A DNA stretch of 64,000 nt from Lasiosphaeria ovina (lineage: Eukaryota > Ascomycota > Sordariomycetes > Sordariales > Lasiosphaeriaceae), in the NCBI GenBank assembly GCA_033439765.1, contig JAULSN010000003.1, positions 930,001 through 994,000 on the forward strand. Reading direction: 5' to 3'. Below the pieces are notes generated by a model. That model worked only from the letters and a program-made list of their open reading frames with translations. It did not search any database and was not told where the DNA came from. This document shows positions 34,660 through 48,700 of the stretch, piece after piece (position 1 is the first letter of the stretch; each line of letters opens with the position of its first letter). The position numbers were made by a program, and so were the translations under genes.

Positions 34660-37600
34660 CTACCCCCGGATTAGAAAAAGCTTCGCCTCGAAGCTTAACC
34701 CCCCCTAGCTTATCGACGTCGGGTTATCCTATATAGCGGATGACCTTTTACTATAGGTTTATTATCATCTTAGTATAGTTCCTCGAATCTATCCTCCTCG
34801 GCTACTTATAGCTACTTATCGAGCCGTACGGGTAGTCTAGCTTTATCGGGGTAGGTATCGTAATATTCCTTAAGGAGAATTAGGGAGTTCTTAAAGTCTT
34901 CGGCGTAATACTAGGTAGCGTTGGGAGCCTACCCGCGTTATTGAACTTAGTACTAGAGTTTTCTATAGTACGACCGCGATATTAATACCTATTCTACGAT
35001 CTATTCTTACTTATTATTAATCGTCTCTCCTTCCGGGTTTAGATCCTCTTAATTAGGTAGTAGGTTATTTAGGTATAAGCGTAGGCGGTCCGCGTAGAAT
35101 ACGTCGGTCCCTCGCTATCCCTTAGGTATTTCTAGTTTATAATCGTACCCGTTAGGGCCGGACCTCTCTAGAACCTTAAAGTATTATTATATTAGCGGGA
35201 AGTCTAGTTTTGAGTTAGGCCGATCGGTCGACTATATCTTTTTAATTATATAGACTTAGTTACTAACGTCGAAGTCGGGTATTCGGCGGTACTTATTAGC
35301 TTCCTAGGTTTGGCGCTCTTATACCTTTATAATAGTATCCTTTACGGTATTAATATATCCCTCTAGGGTTTTGGCCATTTCCTAGGCCTCTTATCGGGTT
35401 ATCTTCTCCGATTACTAGAGGTCGGGGTCGGAGAGGTCCGTTCTTCTCGTCTAATTATAGTATATTAGTATAGGGAAACCAAAAAGGACCTCGTACGGCT
35501 GGAGTTCCGTACTATCTTAAGGAGTTGAATTCTAGACCGCGTTTATAGCCGGTATAAATTTCGACTAATTATCCTAATAGTAAGAGATGAATATTCGTAA
35601 TCGTTAATCGATCTACTAGTAGAGGTTTTCCACCTATCCTACGGTTTATTTATACCCGGAGGATAATAATTTCTAACGGATCCCTAGGAGCTTTACTAAC
35701 TCGTCTATGAATTTAGAGATGAACTAAGGACCTTGATCGCTAATAATTTTAAAGGATAACCCGAATATATAATATAATCCCTTATAGTATATACGGGCGA
35801 CCTCGACTACCGTAACGGTAGAATAATACGGTATATACTAAGAGGCTTTACTTAAACGATCGATAATTATAAAGAGGTTATCGTACCCGTATTTATCCTT
35901 TAGTAGAGATTTGAAATTAACGACTAATCCGCTCTAGATTCTCTAGGGTAACGGAATCGGGTATAATAGACTAGGAGTCTTATCTCGTAGGACTTTAGCG
36001 GACTTATATTTATAGTTAGTGACGAATCTATTTATATCGGCGCTTAGGCCCGCCTATTAGTAGAGTTCCTTTAATATTTTCCGTATCTTATTCCTTCTAG
36101 GGTAGGCTAAGGGAAGTCGGGAATATATTTTATCGATAATTCGAGTACGTAGTTATACTACGTCTAGTACGACGAGCCTATCGTTCTTAAGGAGGAGGCC
36201 GTTACGAGTTATTAATAGCTAGTTACCTTCCTAATCTTCAAGTACCTTTATACGATAGACTAATAGGGAATCGTCGGATTTATTAGCTTCGAATAGCTCG
36301 TCGAGAAGTTCATACCCCGAAGATAACGGTACTTCTAAGATTGGAGCTATTAACGGCGTTACCTCTATTATCGATAAGTACTCCGTCGTTTTTACTAGTA
36401 CGCCGTCGTAATCCTATTAAAATATCTAGACGGTATAATAGGCGTCCTATTATTCCTTTTAAGTCTTTAGCTCGTAAGAGCGTCGGGTTAGGGCGTTTAT
36501 TATAGCGTTTAGCGCTCCTAAACGATAGAGTATTCGGAAGTAAAAACTAGTAAGTTCTTCTACCTAACTAGCCTACCTTATATTAAGCCGCTATTTAGTT
36601 ATAAAGTACTTAAGTATATCGTTATTTAAGAAGATAATAAATAGCTCTTCGTATTATAGGCCTACTAGTTCGCTCTATTAATATTAGAGAGATCGGATAA
36701 TCGTTAGTAACTCCTTATTATAAATAAAGTAGTTAAGTTCGGCCCCCTTTATTATTTTAGAATAAAAGGCTATTAAGTACTACTCGTCTCCGTATTTCTA
36801 GCTTAAGACTCCGGTAACTACCCCTCCCGAGGAGTCGGTCTTAATACGGGTTTCCCGACCGTATTCGAAGTATTTTAGGACCGGTATTAATATTAGACGG
36901 GCTTTTAATTTATTAAAGGCTAGTTAGTAGTCGTCGCTCTATTTAAATACTTCCCCTTTCTTTATTAAAGCTATTAATAGCTTCGTAACCTAATTATAAT
37001 TACGAACGAATTAGCGGTAGAAGTTATAGAATCCGAAGAAGGATTATACTCCCCTTAGATCGTTCGGCTCCGGCTAGTCTCGTATAATATCCGTTTTAGA
37101 GGGATCGACTAATACTTTATTAACTCCGATAATAAAGCCTAAGTACTTAGTTTCCTTTATATAGAATTCGTACTTATTAATATCGGCCTATAGGCCGGCC
37201 TCTTATAGTCGTTATAGGATGAGTTATATATAATAGACGTATTCTTCCTTAGAGTTTGAATAGACTAAGATATTATCGAGGTAAGCGTTATAGAAGTCGT
37301 TAAGGTAGTTTATTAAAGAGTTATTAATAAAACGTTAAAATATTACTAGACTATTAGTAAGGTTAAAAGGTATAACCTTATAGCTAAAAGTCCCGTAACG
37401 GGTATAAAACGTTATTAATTACTCGTCGTCTAGGTATATATAGATTCTATAAAATACTTAACGGATATCGATCTTTATAAAGATACGGGCCTTACTAATA
37501 CGACTAAGTATCTCGTCGATTAGAGGTAAAGGTATTCGGTCTTTTTCCGTTAAGGCGTTTAGCTTATAATAGTCTATATAGAAGCGTAGGCTACCGTTAC

Positions 37601-38678
37601 CCTTTTTAGCGAAGAGGATAGGGGCGGCCTATAGCGTACTACTTATTTAGATAAAACCTTTTCTAAGGGTATTAATAATATATTCCTAATATACCTCTAG
37701 TTCCTTAAGAGATATCTTATATAGTAGGCTATATCCTAGGTCCTCTAGCTTCTTCTTAAGTAATAACTTAATTTAATAGTCGACTAAGTCGCGTTAAAGT
37801 ATAAGGATATCTAATTAGACTTTATTAAAGATATCTAGGAAGTCGTAGTATAAGGATAGTAACTCGGCGATGATTTTTTTATATAGTATATTATCGTTTT
37901 CTTTTAGACCGGTGGTTTTAAGCTTATTAATTCGCTTATCGAGCTCGTTAAGAGTTATAACCTCGACTTATTCCCCTTTATACGAGAGTTAGAAGGCCGT
38001 TTCACTTAGTATAGCTATCTTAGTAGGGCGCTCTCGGTACTAGCTAATCCTATTACGTTATATACGATAAGGACCTCGCGCGTCCCGTTTAGGGTATAAG
38101 GGCTTCTTCTTCTATTCTTCGGGTTCTAGCTTCCCTAGCTACTCCTTCTATAATAGATTAAGTTCTCTCTCTATACGGTTATATTCTCGCTTAGTACGAT
38201 TACTATTAACTTATCGTACTAACCTCTAGAGGAGGGTAGGTCTAAAACTCGGAGTAGCTCTCGTTAGGGTAAGTTCTTCTTTAAGATTATAAACTATAAA
38301 GTTATTCTAGTTCTAGTATTTGAGCTCGTCTATACGAGCCCGTACGAGCCGACCGTCTTAGCGACGTTTATCCTCTTTCTCTAGGAGCTCGTTCTATCGG
38401 TAGGCGTCCTATTAATAGTCCCTATTAGGGACGGAGGCTATTAAAGACTAGTTTATAGGAATAGTATTCTACTAATTCGGATTAAGTTCTTAGCTTTCTA
38501 AGAATAGAAGGCGGCGGCGTTTCGTATCGACTAAGATATTATAATAATCTAGCTACTTCTGGCGGATTATAACTTTATAAATATAATCGATTTTAATAAA
38601 GTATTCTTCTTTAATCGTATAGTTCTATATAATAAAGTCGGCGCTTAAGAGTATATTAATTTTTTAGCGGGATTTATT

Positions 38679-38982
38679 TGTTGGAATGACAAGGTCATTC
38701 ATAATAGTCACTATAGTAACCGTTGCGAAAGGGTGGTTAGGAGATTGGTGGTATGTTCATTTATCTCTGCTCTATTCAGTAGGGTTACAGGGTACTTAGT
38801 GGTTTTGGGGGAGTGGGCTGTCCACAGGGTGGATAGCCCGTGCACACTAAGGTCACGTGCTAAGGCAGATGACCCGTATGTCCGGGCCAGGCCCACTATT
38901 CTTCCTGACTGACCAATCAGGGCTATGCGGCCCGCCGAGCCGCCTCAGCCTCCGTAACTCTGATTGATCGGTTATTCCTACA
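38679..38982 (-). repeat. Copia-1 3' LTR (left)
   Basis: 304 bp, closely matching 44319-44622; the differences noticed are all transitions. Confidence 0.92.
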
Positions 38983-39099
38983 CTAGCAGTCTTTTCTTCC
39001 TCCCCAAGTATTAATCCTACTCGCTATGGTCCTTCTTATTCCGCTTCACGGAAGCCTGAATCCTGACCGTCAACGTATTATTGTCAATAAGGGCCTATA

Positions 39100-42000
39100 G
39101 GGCCATATTAGGTAATGACTTCGTCATCGCATCGGCCGGGTTGTCATTTCCGTTGATCCATCGGACTTCGAAGATCTCCTACTTCTCGTATGACTGCCTC
39201 ATACTCATAATGTCGATCATAAGCCGCTTTTCCTTCGTTATGCCTAGTTTGACTAAGCATTCGTAGAGCGAGAAAGAGTCGGTACATACGATCATCGGGA
39301 TATTTGGGATGCCTAGCTTGGCCAGGATTATATTGATCGTTACGTTAAAACAAATGCCTATATCAACGCCGTTGGCCATAGCGTAGATCTCTAAGGCTAG
39401 GATGCTTCGTATAATCCGCTTGCATTTGGTAGATGACCAATGGATCAGGTTCCCTATTATGATGAAGCTTCCTTCATCCATCTCTTCGTTCGCTAGGAAG
39501 ATCACGTATCCGATTTGTAAGCTCAGGTCCTTATTATTAGCGAATAACGCGTCTACGTAGACAAACAGCCTAGCCGTAGGTAGGTCGAGGGGGATATAGT
39601 TAATGCCTCGGTCAACGTACTCCATCTACCATTTAATACGCTTATTCATCCTGGCGATATCTTCTTTTGTTAGCTCTTTATATTATGCTATAGCCGATAG
39701 GTCGAACGCGGCTTCAGGCTGATAGGTCGAAGCGATATAGGCACCGCGTACCCGCTGTTCGACGTATTCCTGAGCGTTAGTCGCGATTATGAGCTTCTCG
39801 CCCTGCTTCTTCTGCTTTAGGGCCAGTATACCGTCCTCTTGGAGGGTCAAGATACATCCGTTGAATACGAGCGGGTTAGCCGGGGTCAATTTTTATTTCG
39901 GTTTAGCCGTAAACTTGGCTTCCTTAATCATTTCCTCCTCTAGGGCTTCAAATCCTGAGTTAGTAAGGCCGATCGTATCGTCTATTTGCATGCCAACGAT
40001 TATAAAATGCTCTGAATCCTTTGAGGTAATTAGAAGGCACGGATCGTATATAGATATGGTTATATTGAGCCGTTCGCGGTAGTACTTGAAATAGGTCGCC
40101 CACCAGTGCGTGCTTGCTTCAGCGATGCCGTATAGCGGTTTGACGACTTCCATTATCGTTCCTTTTGGGTAGATATGGCGGATTTGCTCGGGTAGGTAGG
40201 CTAGGATCGTTCGCTATAGCTCCGTTATAGACTATATATATACTTGTATGATGTCTCGAATCCACATCATCATTCCTTGCTGCATGAGAGAGGGTGCCAG
40301 GGCAACCAAGGTCCGTTAGCTCGCTCGTTGGATCGTAGGGCTCTATGTTAATACCAGTTCTTTACCCTAATCGCTATGGCCTTAGATCACAAGCCGGGAC
40401 TTCTCGTACGGAGAGTCCGTTTCCTTACCCTTGACCTCTCTAACCATACGCGACTTGAAGATGCGTATATTTCCGTGCTTCACCGGGTCATACTTCTGGA
40501 ATACGAAGACTCCTCGGCCAATAAGGGTATCGACTTCCGTTTAATTAGATAGGGAGAAGGGCTCGCCAGCCGCTAGGATCTTCCCCTCTTTACGGAGCCT
40601 TACCGCGAGGTTATAGTCTTCATTCTCTTTTACCGTTAGGTAGGCTATTATAAGGGTCATGCCTTCAGTTATTACTATATCTACTACGGGGCTCGGCTTC
40701 GGCTTATTCTTTAATCCGGGCGGGCGTCCGCGCCGTCTTAATACCCGGGGTTCTTCCGGTGGAGGGGTCCACTCGTTATCATCGTCGGCCTCGTTATGAG
40801 GGAGCTTTCCACTCTCTCCGAGGGCCGGGGTAGCCGTTAAATCGTCACGGTAGTATGGCTTGACTACCACGATACGAAAGTTCGTAGGCTTACCGTTAAC
40901 TTCAACCATATAGGTCTTTCCGTCACGTACGAGCAGCATATACGGGCCGGTCTACTTCTCGCCTTCTCGCCATACCTTTACCTCGCTCTAGAGAGGAAGG
41001 TTAAGGGTATCTAGGTTATTTAGGCCGTTACGGGTACCGAGGGCATCAGACACTTATCTCTTTACCTTAAGGGTACGTATCTCTATCATCGCCTTTCGTA
41101 CCGCCTTTACTCGGGCCTCAATAGAGGGAGACTATGGTAACGATATGGTCATCCTGGGGTACGATCCGAAAACAAGGAGAGTAGGCACTAAACCGTCGGG
41201 TCCTGCGGTATCGTTAACTACCTTAACGGCCATTTGGAGGGCTTAGTCTGCCGTCACGTCAAGGCCGTGCAGGTCTACCGTAATAACTTCATAGGCTCGG
41301 CGGAGCGGTCCGTAATACCGTTCCAGCTTACCGATCGAGTTATGGGCTTCCACTGGGACTTCCATGATCTCGATCGATAGGTTGCGGGCGTTATTGACGA
41401 ATTCTTCTGCCGTAAAGTTGGTTCCTGCATCAGTAACGATAATATCAGGTAGTCCAACGTAGGTATCGATCCATATCGCTCGGATTATATTCCAGGTTGC
41501 CTTTGCCGTTATATTCTAGAGGAATCGTACGGCCTGGAAAGAGGTCGCCTCATCGACAGTATGGATAACTGGCTTTCCATCGAGATACATAACATCTACC
41601 AGCACACGGTAGTTGAAGTCGATATCGTTATAGAGGGTAAATCTGAATCTACCAGGATTACTACCATACAACTAGTATTAATAGCAAAACTTATTAATCT
41701 TCTCAATAGTATTATACTCCAGATCGTCGTAGCCTGCCCGTGCAAGTACCTTATATAGGCGTTCTACTACCGGGTGACCGAATCGTCGGTATAGTTGGCG
41801 TAGCTCTATTTCCGTAAGGTAAGACCATACGATAGTACTCTCGGGATCGTTCAGTAGGAGCCAGGGATAGCCCCATTTCCGTACGATCGGGTAGCCTTTT
41901 CCTTAATGAACTAGGAGATTAAGGATATTATTGAGGTATACGCCGTGTTTATCCATATTAGAGAGATATAGTAGAAACGGGGTATTTACCGGGACGACTT

Positions 42001-44311
42001 GGAAGTTAATCAAGCCGAACGGGGTCTCCACGGTTACCGTTCCGAGGGATACACTCTCTAGGTTATTACCGAAGCGTACGCGGTGCTTTCCGGCCGTTGA
42101 TATATCGATCTTGGTACCCGGGATCTTCTTCTATAGTGCCTTAACTTGGTTCTCACCGGCTATTAATATACCGGCTACGCCTATATCGGGCATAATGCCT
42201 TGGAAGATCTCTAAGTCATAGCGGCTTTTGAAGTGAAAGAGTGATGCGGGCTCTTCCGGGGGTTGTACAAACGGGTTGGCTTCTATTATCGCGTATATCG
42301 TCGCCTGGTTATTGAGAAGGTCGGCTATCTTCGCGCCGTCAACTAGGCCGTATTCCGTAACAAAGCTCTCCATCTAGGGTATTAATACTTCTATATTCTT
42401 TATAGCGACCTAAGCCTCAAATTCTTATTCTTTATCTAACTCGCTAGTATCGATACCTTCAAAGTCGATCAAGAATAAGGCGAAGTCTTCTCCTTCTCTA
42501 CCTTATACCTGCATATAGCGTCGCCACTAGTTTTTCTTTGGTTGGCGTTTAGCGATCGGGTGCTTCGTAGACCAACAGCCCTATTTTCCGCATATAAAGC
42601 ACTTCTTAATCTTATTATTGAATAGTCTACGGGGGCCGTTATTACGTGGTCCATCATATAATCCACCGCTCCGAGAGCTCGCTCGGGAGCCTCCTCTACC
42701 AGGCCGTCCGCCTTCATATCGTCGGTCAACCCAGTATTAGTAGGGACCTTCCGATTCATCAGTATTATACTATTGGAGGGAGGCTTTCTCAAAGCGCATA
42801 TATACGCCGATTACGTTCCTCAGTTCGGCAACAACGCTCTCGAATGTGGAAGCCGGTTTCATCGATACCAGCTTACATACTTCAACACCCTAACATACGT
42901 TGAGTAGCTATTCGGCCAGATCTTCATCTGTTCGGTACATGCCTGCGGGCGTTCTGCCTACGAGTCCTTTGAAGATCTTCTACAGCTTGTTGACGAGGAT
43001 ATCGAAGTACTATAACAGATCCTTGTCGGGGTTCTCTTTAATAATACGAGTAAAGGTCGTAGATCGCCACTCTTGGAGATATATCTGACGATCCTCTATA
43101 GAGTGGAAGAATGCTCTGGTTCGGTTAATCATCTCGTTAAAGGTAAGGTTCTCCTATATTAACCGGTCGAAATAGAATTATTTGGCTCTATCCTTGAGCA
43201 TAACTGAGTACACCTTGTGGTACAGCTATTATAGGATACCGATAATCTGGTAGTACGCTCCGAAGATCTTGACTTTCGAGTCCAAAATATCGTAGCGTTC
43301 GCCTCCAAACTTATCTTCGTCGGTATATATCTTTACAAGGTCTATCAGCATTCGCAATAGCGGTAGTAGTACCGCGTTACTCAGGTATGGAGGTATCTCG
43401 AGGGGTTCGTCTTTATTAGTCAGGTCCACCCGGGGTGCGCTCGATCGTTCTAAGAAAGGGGGAGGTATCGAGCCTTCCGTATTCTTGATGTTCTTCACTA
43501 CTAGGGTAAAGGCTCTCTCGGTAACGCCCTTATTAGTTCCTTTATTGGATGAAGTGTTGTAGAATGACTGGAACTTGTCTCTACGGTTCCTACTATACCG
43601 CTCTGCCTCCTCTTCAGGCCATTCAGGAGCTTCTTTATACTAAGCTAGTATGGCGAGCTACTATAATACCAGTCCATCGTTGCTATATATATACCGTAGT
43701 CGTTGAGGAACTGTTTGAGGGTGGTACGGAGGGTCTTGTCGAGGGCTTTGAAGTGGTTCTCTTTCCATTCAATGAAGTCTGTTCTGAACATTACGAACAG
43801 GGCCTCATCTTGTAGTTCGAAGCTCTCGTATACTTCAACACAGTCGACCAGGTAAGTGTTGAGTCTCTTAGGCGTGAGCTGGTCCTCGTCTTCGGGGTCG
43901 AAGTCTTGGCCCTACCAGTCGGGGTCGATGATGGTAGCGATACGGCTGTTCGCGCGTAGAGCCGTCATCGTGGTCTTTGTCGAGGGATGTAGATAGCTGA
44001 TTAGGGTCAAGCCTTTCTTTCTAGCTGGTTAGGTCCTTCGCGAGGGGTTGGTTGCGTGATGGACGCAGGTAGCCAAGTAGGGCGTAAGGCCTTTCTTTCG
44101 ACTGCCCTTGAGGTCTTCGTCTCGGTTATCCCGTGCGTTGAAGAGCCTCTCTCGCGCTCGTAGTTCTGCGTTCAATTGAGCTTTCTACGTATTCAGTACT
44201 CTCTCGAATATAGTCCTTCGTGCCGCTTCCTATCCAGCGATCGTAGGGACCACGATCACTGCCGCTATCGGACTCCTTGCTGTTCTGCGGTTGGCCTAAT
44301 CGGTCAACCAC
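39100..44311 (-). pseudogene. Copia-1 gag-pol, moderately degraded
   Basis: Reading leftwards: gag begins near 44311 (KESDSGSDRGPYDRWIGSG piece) with further gag frames at 43229-43498 and 42469-42792; integrase pieces are around 41000-41700; a linker frame at 40541-40939 is Pro/Arg-rich. Reverse transcriptase is at 39893-40153, where the usual YVDD box reads MQIDDT. RNase H is at 39179-39625 (LFVYVDALFANNKDL, HWSSTKCKRIIRS, ALEIYAMANGVD). Integrase before reverse transcriptase is the Ty1/copia order. Open pieces are longer than in Gypsy-2 and Gypsy-3, but stops and shifts remain. Confidence 0.85.
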
Positions 44312-44318
44312 TAATCAG

Positions 44319-44622
44319 TATTGGAATAATAAGGTCATTCATAATAGTCACTATAGTAACCGTTGCGAAAGGGTGGTTGGGAGATTGGTGGTATGTTCAT
44401 TTATCTCTGCTCTATTCAGTAGGGTTATAGGGTGCTTGGTGGTTTTGGGGGAGTGGGCTGTCCACAGGGTGGATGGCCCGTGCACACTAAGGTCACGTGC
44501 TAAGGCAGATGACCCGTGTGTCCGGGCCAGGCCCACTATTCTTCCTGACTGACCAATCAGGGCTATGCGGCCCGCCGAGCCGCCTCAGCCTCCGTAACTC
44601 TGATTGATCGGTTATTCCTACA
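44319..44622 (-). repeat. Copia-1 5' LTR (right)
   Basis: 304 bp, followed by TTATT. Confidence 0.92.
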
Positions 44623-45303
44623 TTATTATCGAACCCTCCTACTTCTTATATATAAGGATCGATCGTCGATTCCGCTTATATTACTTTATATAATTACTAT
44701 ACGAATATTCGGTTAATAAAGAGGTATTTATTTACTTTAGAGTCGACGAGTATATTATTTATAATTAAGGAAAGTCTATTATTTATTAGAGTATAACTAA
44801 TAATAAAGGCTTATCCTCCTAGATATTTAGAGAGTAATCCTAGTTCTTTTTTACCTATAACCCCTATTATATATACCGACTCGGTCCTTAGGAGGGAGTT
44901 TACTTACCTTAGGGTTACTAGTTTTTCAAATCTACGTCTATTCCCTTAGCGGCGGGGCTTATAGGCTATATCTCGGTTCTAGATCTATAATAGGAGTCGT
45001 ACTATATATAGCGATCTACGATTTCCTGAATTCGATCCTTACTAGCGATAGGGGCGATATTCTTCTAGGGGTAATCCCGAGTAATATAGCCCTATTCCTG
45101 GTAAGTAAAGTATCGCTTCTCTAGGTATAGCTTCTTAAGCTCTTCGGCTAAGGCGCGAGGGGGGTTCCGGTTAAGATTTATAGGTACGGGGGGCGTAGGT
45201 TGGCTATCGGTTCCGCTACTACCTCGGGGGTTACGTTAAGGTACGCCCCAACTACCTTTAGAGCTACTATTAACGCCGCTAGTAGTAGGCTTCTCTACCT
45301 TAG

Positions 45304-45694
45304 TGTAAGAGAGGGCAGGTACGCCTGATCAAGGTGGTCACAATGTAGGCAAGAAGAAGGGCGAGCAATGAGTGGCATTGGTGTAAGACTTCAACCTGGC
45401 CCTCGCAAAGGAAGGTGGGCGAGGGCCGCATCTATATGTAGGCTCAGGGCCTTTGTTGAGGCTCCGCGGGCGTGGCGCCACGGTGTGGCGCTTGTGGCGC
45501 GGCCAGTTGTGCGTGCCTTCGAGGGCCCTTTGAGGGCCTTTGTTGCGCAGGGCCTTTGAGGCTCTGCGAGTGTGGCGCTGCCGTGTGGCGTTGGTGGCGC
45601 AGATGACATAGCGCGCATCGGCTTTGGGCCCGGGCTTCGCACAGGAAGGTGGGCGAGGGCCGGGGCCGTATGCTCGGGGGTCCTTTTCCTTATA
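45304..45694 (-). repeat. Gypsy-4 3' LTR (left)
   Basis: 391 bp, starting TGTAAGAGAG and ending CCTTATA (mutated CCTTACA). Confidence 0.93.
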
Positions 45695-45744
45695 ACTATC
45701 CCCCCCCCCGTAGGTCAACGTCCCCGTTGACTTGACTAATCGTT

Positions 45745-48700
45745 CTATTTTCTATGCCTCTGCTTTGCCTTCTTCTTATATCGCTTCAGCACCTTTTGTG
45801 CGTTGGCCAGGTGTTCCTTTGGTTCCCAGGTGTTGTATTCGGCTGGCCAGCCCGCCCATTTGACTAGGAACCTTCTTCGGTCTCCTTCATCCTTGTGCTC
45901 CACGATGTCTTCTACTTCCCACTCTTCTTCTCCTTCTACCAGCTCAGGTAGTGGCAGTACCCTCTGGCCCTCGGTAACTGCCCACTTTTCTAGTAGGGAG
46001 ACGGGGAAGATATTATGTAGTCTGGCGTACTTGGCTGGTAGGTCTACCCGGTATGCCTGTGTGCCGATCCTTTCTGTGATCTTCACCGGGATGAATCTCG
46101 GTGCCAGCTTCCTGCCGGCTTTGAAGCGGAAATTCTGCGTGGAAAGGCCCACGGTTTCTCCTACTTCGAACTCGATCCACTGGTGCCTTACATCGTAGTA
46201 TCGCTTCTACGAGTCTACGGCCTTCTACCAGTGGTGGTACATCTTTTCCCTCAGGGTGTTCAGTCTACTTAGGCGTTCGTGTACGCCTTGCACCTTCAGC
46301 TGTGTAGAGGGCACGTAATCCACCATTCGGGGGTTGTAGCCGTACAGGGCCTCGAACGGGCTCACTCCGATAGTTATGTGCACGCTATTATTATACGCGA
46401 ATTCGGCCTCGGTGAGGAGTGGTGCCCATTGGGCCTCTTCGTTAGTAAAGCACCTCAAATAGTGCTATAGGCTCTGATATATTCGTTCTGACTGGCCATC
46501 GGTTTGCGGGTGGTATGCTATTGAGAGCCTTTGCTTGATTTGGCGAGCTTTAGAGAGTTCTATCTAGAAGTTACTTATTAATAGGGAATCTCTATTAGAG
46601 ACCATACCTAGAGGCGTGTTAAATCGGTACTCAATATACTCGTAGAGTAGTTGGGCTAGCTCAGCCGCCGTAACGGTGGTAGTGGTCGGGATAAAGAGGG
46701 CGGTCTTCGTAAACCGATCTACCACTACGAGTACGGCGTCCATAACGCGGTCCTTATACTGGTAAGGGGGTAGCTTGGTGATAAAGTCTAGGCTGATTTC
46801 TTCGAATGGTTGGGTAGGTAGCGGTAACGAGCTCAGCCTTCCGTACGGCCTGTGCCTCGGTTACCGGTTGCCTAAGCATACCTAGTACTGTCTCGTATAA
46901 GCTTGCACTTCTATATCCAGGTTTTCCTAATAGAACCTTCGCTTTAAGAGGTCCACTATCTTGTGGCTACCAAAATGCCCGGCTCTAGGGTTATCGTGGT
47001 ATAACCTTATGAGCTCTCTTTTTACCGCTAGGACCGTAGGGATTACTAGCCTGCCTTTGTACCGGAGTGCCCCCTCGTTATTAACGCTGTAGTTTCCTAG
47101 CTTGCCCTATGTACTAGTACCCACGTCTATTTGACCCTCGAGTACTTCCTTAAGGCGGTTTCTATATTCGAGATCCCCTTTCTATAGAGCGATAATCGAC
47201 CTGTAGAACCTATGCCTAGGATCCTGTTCCTCAGCCGCCTCACCGGCGCAAACCTCTGCCGTAACCGCGTGAGGGACTAGTAGGTCGGTACCCTGAGCGC
47301 CTTGCTGTAGTTGCCCCCCGACCCTCTAGTCTGACCGCCCCGGCGAGATCGTCTACTCTGGCGAGTCCGTAGTAGCCGTACGGCGTCCCAGCCCCTCCCT
47401 CGGGGTGTATTCGTCCCGCTGGTAGCTCCTTTCCCGGGGCTCCGCTTTATTAAACGCTACGCGTCCGGTGGCCCCGAGGGCAAAGCGCGTTATAGCCGAA
47501 ACCCTAGCCATACCTTCAACTCGAGGATATTGAAGGGCTTGTTCAACCCGTCGGACCGCTCTACGGTACCTTCGGGAGCACGACATCTTCTACACTCCGG
47601 CCCCGATCCGGGCTACTACCGCTCTCACGGCTACCGGTAGCTCCGTAGCTAACCGTAGTTTCTTCGTTAAGGTTAGTAGTATATCGCCATAGGCGATCTC
47701 TCCTACTATATAGTCTAGTCTTTTCGAAAGGGGGTCTATAGGGTTAGTAGTATTAAGGCGGTGTTCGATATCGAAGTCGAAGGGGGATAGGCGATATACC
47801 CATCTAGCTAGGCGGCCTTTAAGGTCCCGGGCCGGAGCTGCGATTACTCCCTTGAGTGCCTCGTAGTCTGTGAGGACCAGGAACCTCTAGTCAGTACCGC
47901 CTAGGTAGTGGCCCTAGTATTCGAGGGATTCGAGGATGGCGATAAGCTCCTTTTGGCCTGTGGCCCACCGGAGCTCTATATCGGTGAGCTTTCTCGACCA
48001 GTAGGCTACGGGGCGCTACTAAGAGTCAACTAGCTACGAGAGGATCCCGGAGATCGCCTTGTTACTAGCGTCGGTCTCGACCCGGGCTCGTCGGCTCGGT
48101 TCCTAGTGGGTTAGGAAGCTTGCGTGGCTGAAGGCCGATTTCAGCTATTCAAAGGCGGCGTAAGCCTCGGGCGGCCAATGGAAAGGGTGGTTAGAGCCCC
48201 CTTTTAGTAGGGAGGTAATAGGGGCGGTAATCCTAGAGTATCCCTAGATAAACCGGCGGTAGAAGTTGGCGAAGCCGAGGAAGACTTATATATCCCTAGT
48301 AGACTAGGGTATTGGCCAGTCCTGAATAGCTTCCATACGCCGGGGGTCCATCTCGATACCTTAATAGCTAATAAGGAAGCCGAGGAACTCGACTTAATCC
48401 TAGTAAAAGGAGCACTTAGACCGCTTAGCGAAGAGCTGAGCCTGCTCTAGGCGGTCGAGTACCTCGAGGACGTAGCGGGTATGCTCTTTACGGGTATTGG
48501 AGTAGATAAGGATATCGTCGAGGTACACGATATAGAATACGTCTACTAGGCCGGTTAGGGCCCGGTTAATATAGGCTTGGAAGGTGGCTGGAGTATTAGT
48601 AAGGCCAAACGGCATAACCGTATATTCGAATTACCCGTACCGGGTCTTGAAGGCCGTTTTCCACTAATCGGCCCGGCGGATTCGGATCCGGTGGTACGCA

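Larger units (their letters stand above)
38679..44622 (-). mobile_element. Copia-1, Ty1/copia element nested in Gypsy-3
   Basis: 5944 bp, with 304-bp LTRs (38679-38982 and 44319-44622) and a perfect target duplication TTATT (38674-38678 and 44623-44627). LTR ends are TGTTGGAAT...CCTACA. The right LTR's TATTGGAATAAT shows RIP-type change. Coding reads leftwards. Confidence 0.93.
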
